NCBI RefSeq assembly: GCF_028009165.1
Contig: NC_079246.1
Coordinates: 1,178,001-1,242,000 of the forward strand
Direction of reading: 5' to 3'
Origin: Akanthomyces muscarius
Lineage: Eukaryota; Ascomycota; Sordariomycetes; Hypocreales; Cordycipitaceae
DNA length: 64,000 bases
The translations under genes were made by a program, and so were the position numbers. Below are positions 31,868-46,882 of the stretch, piece by piece. The notes beneath the pieces were generated by a model. The model was not told the origin of the DNA, made no database searches, and worked only from the letters and a program-made list of their open reading frames with translations. The number at the start of each line of letters is the position of its first letter. Positions within the stretch are counted from its first letter, which is position 1.

Positions 31868-34800
31868 TCACAGCTCTTCGTCGTCAAGCTCCGAAGGCTT
31901 CAGTAGACCGCCAACCTTTTGCCGTCTCTCCATGTCGGCTGCCTTGGCGTCACGTTCCTGCTGCTCCTTCTCAACAATGAAAAGCTCGGCATTGTCGCCA
32001 GCAAATTCCTTGAGCGAGATGAGGAAGTCGCGCAGGTTCAGGCGGAACTTGTCGTACTGCGTGTTTAGGCTGAAAAGGCCCTCCACAAAGTTGGTAATCT
32101 GGGCACTGTAGAATTGTTAGCTTCATCTCTGTGGTGAAGGGTCCATTGCACTTACGCTTGCAGGTTCGGGAACGCCCTCTGCAGGAGTTCAGCAACCGAG
32201 TTACCCAGGAACTCTCTGTTGGTGGTTCCCGCCTGAGCTTGGCCCTCGGTGTAGATTGGGCCTTGGATCTTGGGCTGACTGCCATCACCGGGCTGGATGT
32301 AGTAAAACAGCTTCATCAGCAGCATAGACTGTGTCTTGAAACCGGCTTTGTGGTCATTGTCAGTGACCACGAAAAGCACATCCTGGAGAATTGTCACAAA
32401 GAAGCGCTGGAAAAACGCATTCGCAGTGGCGACATCAGTCTTTTCGGCAATGTTGGTGATGAGCTCCAGGCACATGTTGAGGCCAGCAGCTTCGACATCG
32501 CGATTGTCGTGCTTGAACGCCCAGGAGCAAGAGTCGATGACAAACTTGAATTGGTTGTTGTCGAGCTTGAGGAGAGCCGGGAAGCAGTGCAGGTTAATGG
32601 CACGGAGAAGGTTGAAGAACTCAACACGATGCTCAGGGAACTCGGAAAAGTCCTTGTTGATCATTTCCAGAGTGCACTCAAAGACGTTCTCCATGATGGT
32701 GGGGACCTGGTCTTCCATAAGGCTGGAGAGCTTGGTAATAACAACAGACATGGCCTTGAGTACTTCGGCATCGCGGGCACCGGGAACATTGCGGTTGTAA
32801 TCAATCAAGACAGAATCCAGCAGCGGGGGGATCATCTGGGCACGGACGGCTTGCAGGTCCTCGGCCTTGTCGATGTATGTCTCAACGAGCTTGAGAATCT
32901 CCTTCTTAATGGTGCGTAGACCGCGAACCTTGGGCATCTTGGTGGCGAGTTCGCCGTCGCGCTGAACGGCCTCGGATATTAATGTACTCGTGGCGCGGTA
33001 CATCTGGAGCATGTCGTGGTAGATGCGACCAATCTGCGGGTAGAAGTATGGCCCGATAGAAGTGCACGCCGACACGTTCGTCTTCATAATGTTACCGATG
33101 ACCTTGATGGTTTCCGAGTCCTGGAGGATCGAAGGGTTCAAGGTAGCTTGCTTGATAATCTCGTCCCACGCGGCGTTAGGGATGCTCATCAAGTCGGCCA
33201 GAAGACGCTCTTGCTGATGCTTGTTACCCTGAGCGGCGACCATGTAGCCGCAAGCCTCGTAAAAGGTGTGCACCTGCTGAGGGGTCAGATCACAGGTGAT
33301 GCGGCCCATGTTACGGACGATCTCCTCGATAAAGGGCTCCTGCTCCATGGGCTGAAGAGCGACGAAGTGGCGTCTGCACTGTCGCGCGATCTTGATAAAA
33401 GTATCGCAAGCCATGTCTTGAACACCCTCGTGGGACTCGTGCATAAACTCAAACAGCTTATTCACGACCGTCTTAAGGAACTTCCAGTGTGCCTTGAGGA
33501 AGCGAGGATACTGGCCAACAATGTACATAATATTACTGGCGACAACCGCCTTGTTGTCCTTGCCGCGCTTCATCTCGGTGAGACCGAGGAGATCCTTGAT
33601 GACAGTCACAAGGAACCGCTTCTCCGTCTCTTCATTCATGGCGAGTGAAATGGAGCCAATGGCCCAGCAAAGAACGTTGCAGTTGTGCCACGACCATTCA
33701 GTGCCATCGACCTGGTGCGCCAGCTTCTCCGTCATGATGTTTTCGGTGTCGACCACGTCCAAATGGGTAAGGTAGACGAGACACTCGCGGATTGTCTTGT
33801 ACAGTTGAACAGTGTCACTTTCCTTGACGAATTCGCGAACAATTTCACCCTCGTCGTTTTCGACAATCAAGACTTCCTCGGGGCGGACCATCTTCTCGAT
33901 CATGACAATTCGCAGGTTCGACAGCACTTCGTTGTACTTATGCTTCCGAAGAGGGTAGCTTGTGAGGAGTGAGGGGTTGGGAGCGCCGCCACCAGAAACG
34001 CCACCGCCGACAGCGAGGAGCGGGTTCAGATCAGTGATGGGTAGCTGCTGCATCTCCTCATAGAGCTCCTGGACGACCTTCAGCCAGTAGTCGAGGCAGA
34101 TCTTAAAGATTTCGCGATCGTCGATCTGTGATATTCTGACGAGGTAGTAGTGGCCGTGCAAGAGATAATCGCGGTTAGGGAGTTTCTCGATAAGCTGCAA
34201 CGGTTAGCAAAAGACAGTGACGTAGGAAAGGAATACGTACGTTGAGATGGGCTCCGAAAAAGTTGCACAGGAACAGTGCAAGGTTTTGTATGAACTGCTG
34301 ATCCCTCGAGTTGCTGCTGGGGTATGTGCTTTTCAGGTCGAGGGTCATGGGGATGATATCAGCAATAGTTGTCAGGACTTCGGTGAACATTTTGACAAGC
34401 TGCTCGTCGTACGAGTTGGGCTGGCCGGGGCCGCCAGTCTGCAGACCACCAATTTCCGTCAGGCACTGCAGGGTGACATTTCGAAACTCGGGAGTCGGCA
34501 GGAAGCGTGTGCGCAGGGTCTCAATAAGGGGGGTCTCGAAAATGTAGCCGAGCGGAATCCAGTTGCAAAAGGCGAGCAATGTCTCGAGGGTAGCCATGAT
34601 AAGGCTGGCCTGATCGGCTGTGTTTAGAACTTCCTGGCAGAGCTGGAAAATCTGAGAAAACTCGGCGCACATGGTCTGCTTCATACTCCGCGTTTTGGCC
34701 GAGGTCATCTGCTCGGCAGAGTAGTCAAAAACTTCTTCGGACAGCAAACGCAGAATGATCATGTTGTTCTCGCAAATCGACAGGCTAGAGTGGCAGGACG

Positions 34801-35526
34801 AGATGATTTCGTTGATGAACGTCGGCCAGTTGTGGGGCCATTCTTGCTTGAGGACGGAAACAAGGACGAGGTTGAGCTTGTTGAGGAGAGTCTTGTTGGA
34901 TTGCAGAGACTCCTCGGTAGTGGAAGACTGGATGATAAACTGGACAATGAAATTGCGGATGCCTAGCAGAGTTAGGAACGGATCGTGCACGCAGCAGGAG
35001 CTGGCGCTTCGGCTTACCTTGGCACTGGTCGCGAGGCAAAACCTTCCATCGCGTCAGAATCACGTTGTCAAGGACCTGGAGGCCGAGATCTATGTAAATG
35101 TTAGCTTCTTTTGTCGTGCGGGGGTGTAAGAACGGCCGGGTAACGGCGAGGGAACGCACATTTCGTCTGCGGGTACTGGGCATCGGAAAGAATTTTGTCG
35201 ACCATGAGCCAGGCGTCGGGGTCTTCCTTGAACTGCAGAGCGAGAAAAGTCAGTTGTTGGGTCCAAACCCGAGGAGGGCGGTCTATTGCCTCGCCCGTGG
35301 TCAGAATAGTAGACTAACCTGGTTTAAGGCATTCTGAGCGGCTTTTTGCTGTTGGTAGTAGATGAGGTCAGTAAACCAAGCGGACAGGACGAGAAACAGA
35401 CAGGGATGCGACTGCTGCGAAAAGGTCGAGAAAAAGCAGCAGAGCAGGAGAACTGCGTACCTGGTCACCGCGACCTTCGTAAAAGGCGCGGACCGTAGTG
35501 TCGAGCTCCTCAATGCTGATGGCCAT
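31868..35526 (-). CDS. CRM1: Exportin-1 / CRM1 nuclear export receptor
   Basis: Seven exons (35526-35461, 35348-35319, 35232-35160, 35089-35018, 34962-34241, 34194-32156, 32105-31868) give 1079 residues, the usual CRM1 length. Exons 2-4 are only 30-73 nt. With Ran-GTP it exports leucine-rich NES cargo. The N-terminal importin-beta region reads QKAAQNALNQFKEDPDAW. The NES-groove HEAT repeats include VIKDLLGLTEMKRGKDNKAV and HEGVQDMACDTFIKIARQCR. The C-terminal helices end LKPSELDDEEL. Residue 527 is Thr where leptomycin-sensitive exportins have Cys (see findings). Confidence 0.96.
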
Positions 35527-36620
35527 GCTGGGGGAGGCGGACGAGAGCGGGGTGTGGGTGAGGCAAGAATCAGAGCTTCAGGCGCAGCAGCAAAAGCCGG
35601 CGACGGCACAGCACAGAGAGGTGACGACAGTGCTGTGCGACGCGTTAAGGCTGGGGGCTCTTCTTTTTCTTTTCTTTTCTCGTAGCAGCAGAATGGTATA
35701 GGAGGGTACTGCTACCCGGGCGGACGAGAAGATATCTGTTCTTGTTTGGGCGAGTCTGAAGATGGGTGGTTGTGGGAAGAGGAGAAAACAAGAGGCGAGA
35801 ACCTGGTGAATAGAGGAGAAGCGTCTGCGCTGCCTGGCGGGTGAAGCAAAAGACGGACAGCGGACCAGAGGCTCCCCTCTTTGCGGCTCCCCTCCCTGTA
35901 TTCAGCGGGCGGTAGGCCCAGCAGCGGGACAAGAGCGGGGTGATACAGTGCTTCAAGCCGCTCTGCCAGCGCTGTCTACCTACCAATACAGCGGTGCGCC
36001 AGCAAGTTCTGGCCTGCTGTGGGCGCCTGCGATTGCTTTTGTCAGCCACCGCCGCCGGTACGGGTACAGGTACTTATCAGGCAGAAGGCGGGGCTTGCGG
36101 GCGACTACTAGCCACCGTTGCCACACCAATGCCACCCTTCAGGCCCCCAACGACTGGCCCGCGCCACACCGTCCAGGTACCGCTACTTCAATGTAGGTCT
36201 GGACTTTTATCTCCGTCACTGCTGGCTGCAACCCCGCCTCGCCAACACTCGCGTCTTCTCAATGTATGCTCGCCAAGCGCCATTGTTGGTCTTCAGACGC
36301 TATCTGCGATCCGTCGGAAGCTGTCACGGGACATACCCTTGCTTGTAACATCATCGTTTCCCGTTGTCCAAGCGCCGCGGCGCTGATATTAGCTGCCGTA
36401 CCACCCGAGGCAAGCTAACCAAGCAATTTTCTGCTGGCGCGAAAATGCACTAACACCATACATGATGACTTGTGCGAGCCATGTCTCATTTCTTTGTGAC
36501 CAGTTTTTATTGCTTCTTTTAATTCATTTATGGTATATTACACAGCCAGATGATAACCCATGTATCCTGACACACTTGCATCCAACTGCGTTTTCCTCAT
36601 CTGAGCGGAAGCTGAGCCGT
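35527..36620. other. Intergenic: CRM1 upstream region and AGX1 3' flank
   Basis: No gene seen. The first 150 bases upstream of the CRM1 start are pyrimidine-rich on the minus strand. Confidence 0.5.
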
Positions 36621-38210
36621 CTAAACCTTGTAACCGCACTCACCCAGCGACTCCTTGAGAGCGTTGAGGGCCTTGTCGATATCGCCGCGGTTCGAGTTAA
36701 CCTAGCAGCTTCATATTAGTATTTGCAAAACAATCTGTCAGGTAACTGTTCACATACGGCAGAAATGCCCATGTGGCCGAAACGAATGTACTTGGGGCCA
36801 ATGGTGGCGTGAAGGCCAGCAGCAAAGATGACGCCCTTGCTGAGCAGCTTGGGCAGAACATCAGTGGCGCCAACACCCTCAGGCAGGTATATGGCAGTCA
36901 TGGCGTGCGACTGGTCCTCCTTCTTGCTGGCCACGGGCTTCAGACCAAGGTCGGCAATCGACTTCTTGACATAGTCCGACACCTCAACGTGCTTGGCAAT
37001 CCGCTGGTCAATGCCATTGGCCATGAGTTGCTTGAAAGCCGTGTTCAGGGCGTGAATCAGCTGGGGGGAGGGAGTAGAAAAGTACGAGGGTTTGCCAGCC
37101 TCATAGTTCTTCATGACTGTTTTGCATCGTTAGCCGGCTACGCGTGCGCGCTTACTGCATCGCTCTGCTTACTAGGAGTCCAGTTCTTCATGTTGGCAAA
37201 GTAGGCTGCGGCGGGAATCTTGCGGTTGTGGGCGACATCGACGGCGCGGCCGCTGAAGAAAGAGATGGACAGGCCAGCGGGGGCACCGATGGCCTTTTGG
37301 CCGGCAGTGATGACACCGTCCAGACCCCAGTCGTCGAAAGCGAGTTCCTCGCAGGCGACACTGCAGACACCGTCGGCAATGACGAGTGTGTCTGGAGAGA
37401 CCTTCTTGACGGACTGAACGAGGGTCTTGAGGTCGAACAGAACACCGGTCGAAGTGTCGACATGGGTGGCAGTGACGAGCTTGAACTTCTTCTCGGAGAG
37501 GGCCTTCTCAATCTCGGCGGGCGAGGGGACGCCGCCGACAGGACCGTCGAGCTTGGTCACCTTGGCGCCGTACTGGGTCAGGCAGTCGGCGAAGCGGTCG
37601 CCAAAGTAGCCGGAGCTGAGCACGAGGACATCCTCGCCAGCCTCGACCAGGTTGGCGGCGACGAGATCCCAGCCGAGGGTGCCAGAGCCGTTGATGATGT
37701 ATGGCTGAGCATTGGGGTCGGTCGAGCGGACGACTTGGCGGAGAAGCGAGAGGGTCTCGCCAAAGATTTTGACGAAGCCAGCACCGACGTGGCTCTCACT
37801 AGAATCGGCAAGAAAAAGACGTGATTAGAGTCATGCTTTGGCGTCGGCGCGATTGCTGCCCAAGGTATGTAGCGCAACGCGCACGGCAGTTGGCGCGGGG
37901 CAGAAAACGGAGCTTACCTGTAGTGGCTCATGGACTGGAGGACGGCATCGTCGAACTCAATGGGTCCGGGGATGAGGAGCGTAGGGTGAGGAGCTTGGGA
38001 AGACATGTTGGATGATTTGCGGATTTGTTGGTGTATGGGAGAGGAAACAATGGAGGGAGAAAGATGTAGAGGAGTGCCGGGGGTTGAAGCTATTATTCTG
38101 ACACTGGAGGGGTAGTGGCGGCCGGTGGATGTCCATGACGGGCTGCGGGGCATCCCGTCTACAGCCGACCGAAGCACTGGATTTCTTAGTAAGGAGAACC
38201 GCGACGCCAT
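36621..38210 (-). CDS. AGX1: Alanine-glyoxylate aminotransferase (PLP class V), two possible starts
   Basis: Four exons: 38210-37918, 37798-37173, 37116-36758 and 36701-36621. It converts glyoxylate and alanine to glycine and pyruvate. The conserved core begins TLLIPGPIEFDDAVL. It includes the GSGTLGWD region and VIADGVCSVACEEL. The PLP lysine lies in ITAGQKAIGAPAG, about residue 198 of the short form. The end is GECGYKV, with no PTS1 tripeptide. Translation from Met at 38006 gives 384 residues, the typical size. The same frame is open to ATG at 38210 and adds 68 Arg/Ser-rich, almost acid-free residues (MASRFSLLRNPVLRS), like a mitochondrial presequence. Yeast Agx1 is mitochondrial, so I used the longer form. 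Confidence 0.93.
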
Positions 38211-38780
38211 GGTTGCGCAGTGTCAATGGAGGAAACTCGGCGAGTGCTGCGCGAAAGACGAGGTCGCAATGCTAATGAGCTCCGTCTCTAATCAATGACG
38301 AGCCGCAGTTTACCGATTGACCGCCGGTTGAGGCCTGGACGTCGAGAATTAGCGATACAGTGCAGACAGCAGCTCTCGGCGCAAGTTCAGGGGAGTTGGG
38401 GGACAAGTCTGCTAAATCTACAGCGTCTTCAGCGAGTTCCGGTACCGGGGCAACCGCTGTAGCTTGGCTGCTCCCGGCGTTTCCCGGCTATTCGGCCTCG
38501 CTGTGGGCAGCCGCCGCACTCCGCTGCCATCGACACTCCACATCAGCTTACAGCGGCCAGTCAGCCCATCACAGGCCATTACGAGGTGTGCAGAGCTAGC
38601 GAGTGATGTCCGTCGACTAATTATGAATCATACTGTATCGAATCTGGGGTTCTTTCCGGGTCAGCCAGCTGACTCTCACATCTACACTTTGTGCGCTCCA
38701 ATCACAGTGCTGATAATTATAAGTGTTCTTTCCGTGGCCATTCGTTGCTATTGGACGGGAGTTGGAGCGAACTCGAAATA

Positions 38781-38870
38781 CTGTGGCGCGGAGCCTTCCC
38801 TCGTAGGATTCACGCCTGTGGCGCGGCCCTCTTCGTTGGGTAGGATCGCAGTCTTTCGTACTGTGGCGCG
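38781..38870. promoter_or_regulatory. Three copies of CTGTGGCGCG upstream of the 38-residue peptide gene
   Basis: The exact 10-mer occurs at 38781-38790, 38816-38825 and 38861-38870, spaced 35 and 45 bases. The last copy ends 98 bases before the ATG at 38969. All copies have the same orientation. I cannot name a factor. The rest of the 38211-38968 spacer between AGX1 and this gene shows no ORF of interest. Confidence 0.55.
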
Positions 38871-38968
38871 ATCCCCTCCGCATTTCCCCTCTTCAGTCAC
38901 CCCTCTTGTACTCGGTAGAAACATCTACCAACAATAGCTAACACACAATTGCTCCTCGTCTCAACGTC

Positions 38969-39134
38969 ATGTCCTGGTCCCAGACTCTTCTTCTCGCCGT
39001 TGGCGTCTTACTGGCACCTGTTGTCGCCAGCCCTCGTAAGTCTCCGCGCCCTGACTACGAGTGACAAAGTATCTGACTGGGCAGCAGAATACCATGGAGG
39101 CGCTGACTCTGTAGATGCATCCATCGATGCTTGA
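38969..39134 (+). CDS. Spliced 38-residue peptide with signal peptide or single membrane anchor
   Basis: Exons 38969-39035 and 39085-39134 are joined across a 49-nt intron with a perfect gtaagt donor, ctgac branch candidates and a gggcag acceptor. Splicing removes in-frame stops. The protein starts MSWSQTLLLAVGVLLAPVVA, a strong signal peptide or anchor. A short tail (SPPEYHGGADSVDASIDA) follows, then TGA. A pyrimidine-rich leader and a repeated 10-mer lie upstream. It converges on PRMT5, whose stop is at 39310. I recognise no family. It may be a secreted peptide or a small subunit of a membrane complex; longer isoforms through another intron cannot be excluded. Confidence 0.5.
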
Positions 39135-39309
39135 ACAACATAGTTCCTGCCAAGAATATAGAAATCCCCTTTTGTCCCTTCTCGTCCCATGTTCATCCAC
39201 GTTCGTCACTCGATTCGATCGAAACACTCTCTCTCTCCAGACTGTTCCTCCGTGGAATCGTGCCCGTATCGCATTCGTTTCCCAAACGTCGACTTCGTTC
39301 CGCAGTGCT

Positions 39310-41785
39310 CTACATGAGGCACGCCATCTTGCGACTGCTGCATAGCTCCGACGAGCCAACCTTGACTCTGCTCTTCTCCCCAACCCAGGTCCACGCTTCC
39401 ACAAGCCACTCATACCACACTCGCGTATCATCCGTCTGTCGCCACATACTTACCTCCAGCTCAGTGTCCGCAGGGAAGTACAGAGGTTGCTGCAAAAATA
39501 TGAATTAGCTTGAGACGCTTCCAGGAATGAACAAATACGACTTACATTGAGAGGGAAGAAAATGGGGAACCACGAAATCATGTCCTTGCTCTTCTCGTCA
39601 ATGCGCTCCGGATGAGTGCTGATCTCAACCTTTTCGCCTAGCGTCTCCTCCACCTGTGATTCGTACAAAGTTGACTCAAAGTACCCAGCCAGCCCATGCG
39701 TGACACCTCGAGCGCGGCAGTGAAACGAAAGATGGCAAAAGCGTGAGTTGTGGTCATTGGCACCAGCAGCCCCGGCCATGCTGCCGCCGCCACCGCCGAC
39801 AACACCGCCAGAGCGGCGCGCTTCGACTCCTTGCAGTGTCGACGCGGGAATGGGGTGGGAGAATTCCCAAGCCTCTTGGATACGCGGATGATCCGGCACA
39901 CGCTGCGCATTGTAGTCGAGCGAGAACAAGTGCACGACCCAGGGCGTCGAGAATGCGTTAGAATCAGTAGCAGAGCGTGCAAGAATGTCTGCATGCAGCT
40001 TGGGCGAAGCAATTGGCGTAAAGTGTGCCGTGTAAGAGCTCGGGATAGAGATACCTTGTGGTGCCATGACATGTTGGATGCCGTCCAGACACTCAGGGGA
40101 GAGCTCATTGTCGCCAAATGAGCCCAAAAGTTCCGAAATCAGGATATCGACCTTGCCATAGACGGGACCATCTGCAGACTCAGAGATGACTGGGCCTTTC
40201 CAGTGTCTCATGTCCGTCTTGATGACCTTGACACGCCCACCCCAGACATTCTGGTTTTGGCGCAGCAAGTAGACGTAGGCATTGGGGTTCTTTTCAACGG
40301 CCCAAACCTCCACATCCACATTGGCGTACTCAGCAGCCTTGAGTGCTCGGGTAACAAGAGGTCCACGACCTGACCCTGCCACGGCAATTATAACGACACC
40401 CTTCTTGGAAGTTGGCTTCTTCAGCTTCTTCCACTCAATCAAGGCCTCCATTGTAGCGGCTTCGTATTGGTTATATTTGACGGGGTCGCCTTCAAACACC
40501 TCGTACGTAGCAGACTCAAGGTTGTCTGAAAGCGGCTGCAGTGGTGATTGAAGCCAATCTTGGAAGCTCGTAAGCATGGGTGACTCGAATATTGTGAGCG
40601 GTGGTTGCCTCGATTCCACCCATCGTAAATACTCGACGTATGGAGATGGTCTGTCGTCCTCTTCAGAAGTAGCCTCGTTGCCGTCAGTAGCCTCTGACAG
40701 CGGCGGGAAGCCACCTCTAGCAATAATACTCTCCGCATCGCCTTGGATGTGAGCAACGCGAGGTCCGGCATTCCACATCAGGAGTCCAGGCGTAGATTTA
40801 AGTTTCATGTACGAAAAGATCATGCCTTGGTGATGTTTTGAAAGCGAGGGGTTATCAGTGTTGTTTGTCTGGAAAATCTCGGGTGTATAAATGAGATACA
40901 TGAGAGGCTCTGAAAACCATCGGTCCTGGAGTGCCTTTTCAGGCATCACCTTTGGGATCTTCAAGGCTACAGTCTGTCAGTCAAGAGCCAGCATCACTGG
41001 GCAGCGGATGTACTTACCGACGAAAAGTCTCAGGTTATAGTTGCACGCGCTCCGAACGTTGTTCCAGGAGTCCCATGCAGTGTAAATGTCGATTTCTTTT
41101 GCTGCCGGCGGGGTCTCCGACACTGCATTTAGGCTAGACAAGGTTTCAACGCCGCCGTCAATGCCTGGCTCGCGGTACATAGGCATTTGCACAACAAAGC
41201 TCATGTTGGCCCCGATAGTAAGAGCCTCCTGAACGGCACGAGCATACCGCGCTAGACCAGAGTTTCCAGCACCTCGTGAGCCATCCCGTTCAGGCGGGGG
41301 GATCATGACAATGCGAAGTCCACAGAAGCTTGCATAATTGATTTCCAGATTTAAAACCTGTCGTGAGATATTTGCAATGATGGGGTTTGGGGATGAGAGA
41401 TCAATCCACGGGCTGATGCATCCGGTGTAGGTATTGACAGCTTGGGAGGGGAACAAACTGGTATCTTCCGGGGTCAGAGGAGGGATGATGGGGTCAGCTG
41501 AAGAACCCGTGGCGATGGTAGTACCCTTCTCCTTGGTTTTGGCCAACAGCTTCAGATGGACTTCAACTAGCTTGAAGATTCTCTGCCTAAAGTGCTGGTT
41601 GGTGATAGGCGAGAGTGCAAAATTGAACTGCTCACTGTTAGTCACGCTCAAGCTAAAGTGTGTAGAGGTGGACCAACTCCTTGGTTCAAGAGGTACCCGT
41701 ACTGAAGGTCACTCAAAGGCGTATCTCGAGTACTATCATGATACCCAAAGGTGAAATATGGGTGATCGTACTCCGTGGAAGCCAT
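39310..41785 (-). CDS. PRMT5: Protein arginine N-methyltransferase 5 (Skb1/HSL7-type)
   Basis: Four exons (41785-41697, 41634-41018, 40966-39546, 39489-39310) give 768 residues. This type II enzyme makes symmetric dimethylarginine on Sm proteins and histones. Exon 1 encodes a TIM-barrel start (YFTFGYHDSTRDTPLSDLQY). The middle holds TSPWIDL-type sequence (CISPWIDLSSPNPIIANISR). The catalytic domain has YEVFEGDPVKYNQYEAA with the PRMT5-specific Phe, the SAM loop VAGSGRGPLV, VEVWAVEKNPNAY, and the double-E loop ISELLGSFGDNELSPECLDG. The C-terminal barrel ends VWYEWLVEAW..ACLM. The exon 1/2 junction is the least certain; a 62-nt intron keeps frame. It is divergent from PRP43. Confidence 0.94.
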
Positions 41786-42425
41786 CTTGACGACGCCAAA
41801 AAGAGCTCTCAACAGTCACACAGCACTTGCGGAGGCAGCAATAATTCTGCAGCTCTACTCTCAAGCCAGTCCAGACAGATTCTCTGGATATTGACACTGG
41901 AGCTAGAAAGTAGACATCCAGGTCACTGGTAAGAGCAAAGATGTGCTGATAAAGAAGCCAAGAAGCATCAATCCGGCGGGATACATTTTCAGTCCTTGCG
42001 ACCCAAGGTGGGATGAAACGGGGCCTTGCACAGTGTGCAACCGTCGCAGAAGCTGCCCAATGGCGGTCAATGTGATACTTGATGTGCCAGCGCAGCCGGC
42101 TCATCTTTGTTGAAAAGGTAAAACTTCGCTCTCAAAAATAAAATTTTATATCTCATGGTTCGACTAGGTTGATTAAGTCCGACTTTCAATCATTGAACGC
42201 AATTTCAAAGCTTCAACGTCTTTTCCAATGCCCCTCATCACAGTGCAAACAGCCGCTCCATCAGCACTGTTGCCTGCTTATCGATAATGATTTTCCAGCA
42301 CGCCGCCCAAAATTTTCCGAGTCAACAAGCGATCGCGCAAACCGGCCACTGTGACCTCGTTTTCTTATCCCCCCCATTGCATTGATCAATTTTCTTTTCT
42401 TTTGCGGATTTTGCGAGTTGGCAAT
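41786..42425. promoter_or_regulatory. Bidirectional promoter PRMT5 / PRP43
   Basis: A 640-base head-to-head spacer between two RNA-metabolism genes. I identify no specific factor site. Confidence 0.5.
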
Positions 42426-45038
<2,613 letters not shown>

Positions 45039-46201
45039 TGAGCAATTCGTTGCATGATAAATGCGAATGCGGCGATGATGTGTGTCTCTAGAAGGGTATG
45101 AGTGTGTAGTTGAGGAGCGGCGCTATTGGAGCAAGATTCATCAAAACGCACGTGGGACGTCTTTTTTTTTTCATTTTGGGATTACGCTTGTCCTTTTATT
45201 TTCGCGGTTCGGTTAGAACATAGATGCAGACAGTCTGCAAGACGTCCGCCACCATACAAACCGAGTATCATATCATTTTTGTTTCGTGTGTCATGCGTGG
45301 GGGGTGTGGGTGAGCTAAGGTGAGGTGCTGCAGTGAACGGGGAAACGCAGCCGTGCCAAAGGAAAAGTGCTTGCTTTGCGCTCAAGGATCCGGCAGTGGC
45401 GGCCTGCTTTTTTATTCATCCTGCGGCGGTTGCTCACATTTGTTTTGCATGCAAGCAAGCGGACAGATGATGCCGACGGCCGTTGTGGTCGTGCAACGGC
45501 CGTAGTGAGACCTTTTTTTCAACGGCTTGCATGGATCTGCCCATGTCCTGCTTTTTGAAACGGACATTCTTCCGATAGGCTTGACGGACCGCGCAAAGAA
45601 TAGCATGTTCCAGATGATATGAGCAGCGGCTAGACGGCGCCGGCGAACCAATATCAGCCTCACGTCGTCTCATCACTATTCAGCCGCTCGTGAATGAGCT
45701 GTGAATACAGACAGTGTCCTTGTCTGGACATGGTTATTGTTTTTGCCGGTCTTGCCAATTTTCCATGGTCGGAAGTTTCGGAGAGGGCGTCCCTACTTCT
45801 CTCTTTCCTTGGTCAGAGCTACATGGAACAATTTCGGATCGCTAATTAGTTGTTTTGATTTTTAACTTGGGGGAAAGCGTCATCATAATGCAGGGGTATT
45901 CGGCCGACGCCGCAACAACCTATTAGGGCTCGCGGGAGCAGCACACGGGGGTCGTCGATCGCACCTTGTTGGATGGCCACTGCGTTTTGCTGCAGAATCT
46001 TTTATTTCTTGTGATTAATGAATGACTGCGAAATGACGCAGTGAAACTCCAACAAAGGATCAAGTCTGATCAGGGTATCAAGTTGCTTTTGGTGAAGCGC
46101 TGTGGCGGCATGGGATGTAACACCGGAGGAGGGCTGCTGCCTTGGTAATTAGACACACATGTTTTTTTGTGTCCTTGACTCTTTTTGCAGAAGAACCTGA
46201 A

Positions 46202-46288
46202 GTGTGTGCGCGTGTGTGTGTGTGTGTATGTGTGTTGTGTGTGTATGTGTGTTGTGTGTGTGTGTGTGTATGTGTGTGTGTGTATGTG
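46202..46288. repeat. (TG)n microsatellite with TATG interruptions
   Basis: About 87 bases of alternating GT with occasional TATG and TT interruptions. Confidence 0.9.
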
Positions 46289-46856
46289 AATAGGAGTGCA
46301 TGCGCCAGGTGGCGCAAAGACACTCTGGTGCTGCTACTGCTCTATCGCAGGTAGCGTAATCGTCTTATGCAGCTCGTCATCTTTGTGGCTGCCGAAAGCA
46401 GAGGTCCGGGTATGCTTCCCCGGCCCTACCGGACCAAGCCCAGGCATGGGCTAGCTGGTTTCTTCTCGCCCTGAGTGTGCTGGCAGCCTGGCGCATATTT
46501 TCCTTTTGTAATGTGCGTTGTAGCCCGATGCAGCCAGAAACTTGCGATTAGTAGGGGAGGCGGTCGACGAGTTGCCATCAGCCACTCATCGACGTGTGAG
46601 CGGATTAGATAGGGCGGATTGGACAGGAGATGCTTTTTTCTCAAATTTTATCGACGGTGGGTTGGCACTTTACACATGCCGCATCTTGACAGACGGCGAA
46701 GAGGAGGGGGTTTTTGTACACCGCCAGAGAGGCCCATCGATGAAGGGAACAACGTTCGTATTGTCGTTTCATGCGCGCGCGGCTGGTCCTGCGCGGATAT
46801 AAGGCTAGGTAGTATGTAGGAGCCGTTCGGCGCGCGACGCCATTCCGAGGCAACGG

Positions 46857-46882
46857 AGCCCAGCCCAGCCCAGCCCAGCCCA
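46857..46882. repeat. (GCCCA)5 pentanucleotide repeat
   Basis: Five tandem GCCCA units, ending CCCAAG. Confidence 0.85.
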
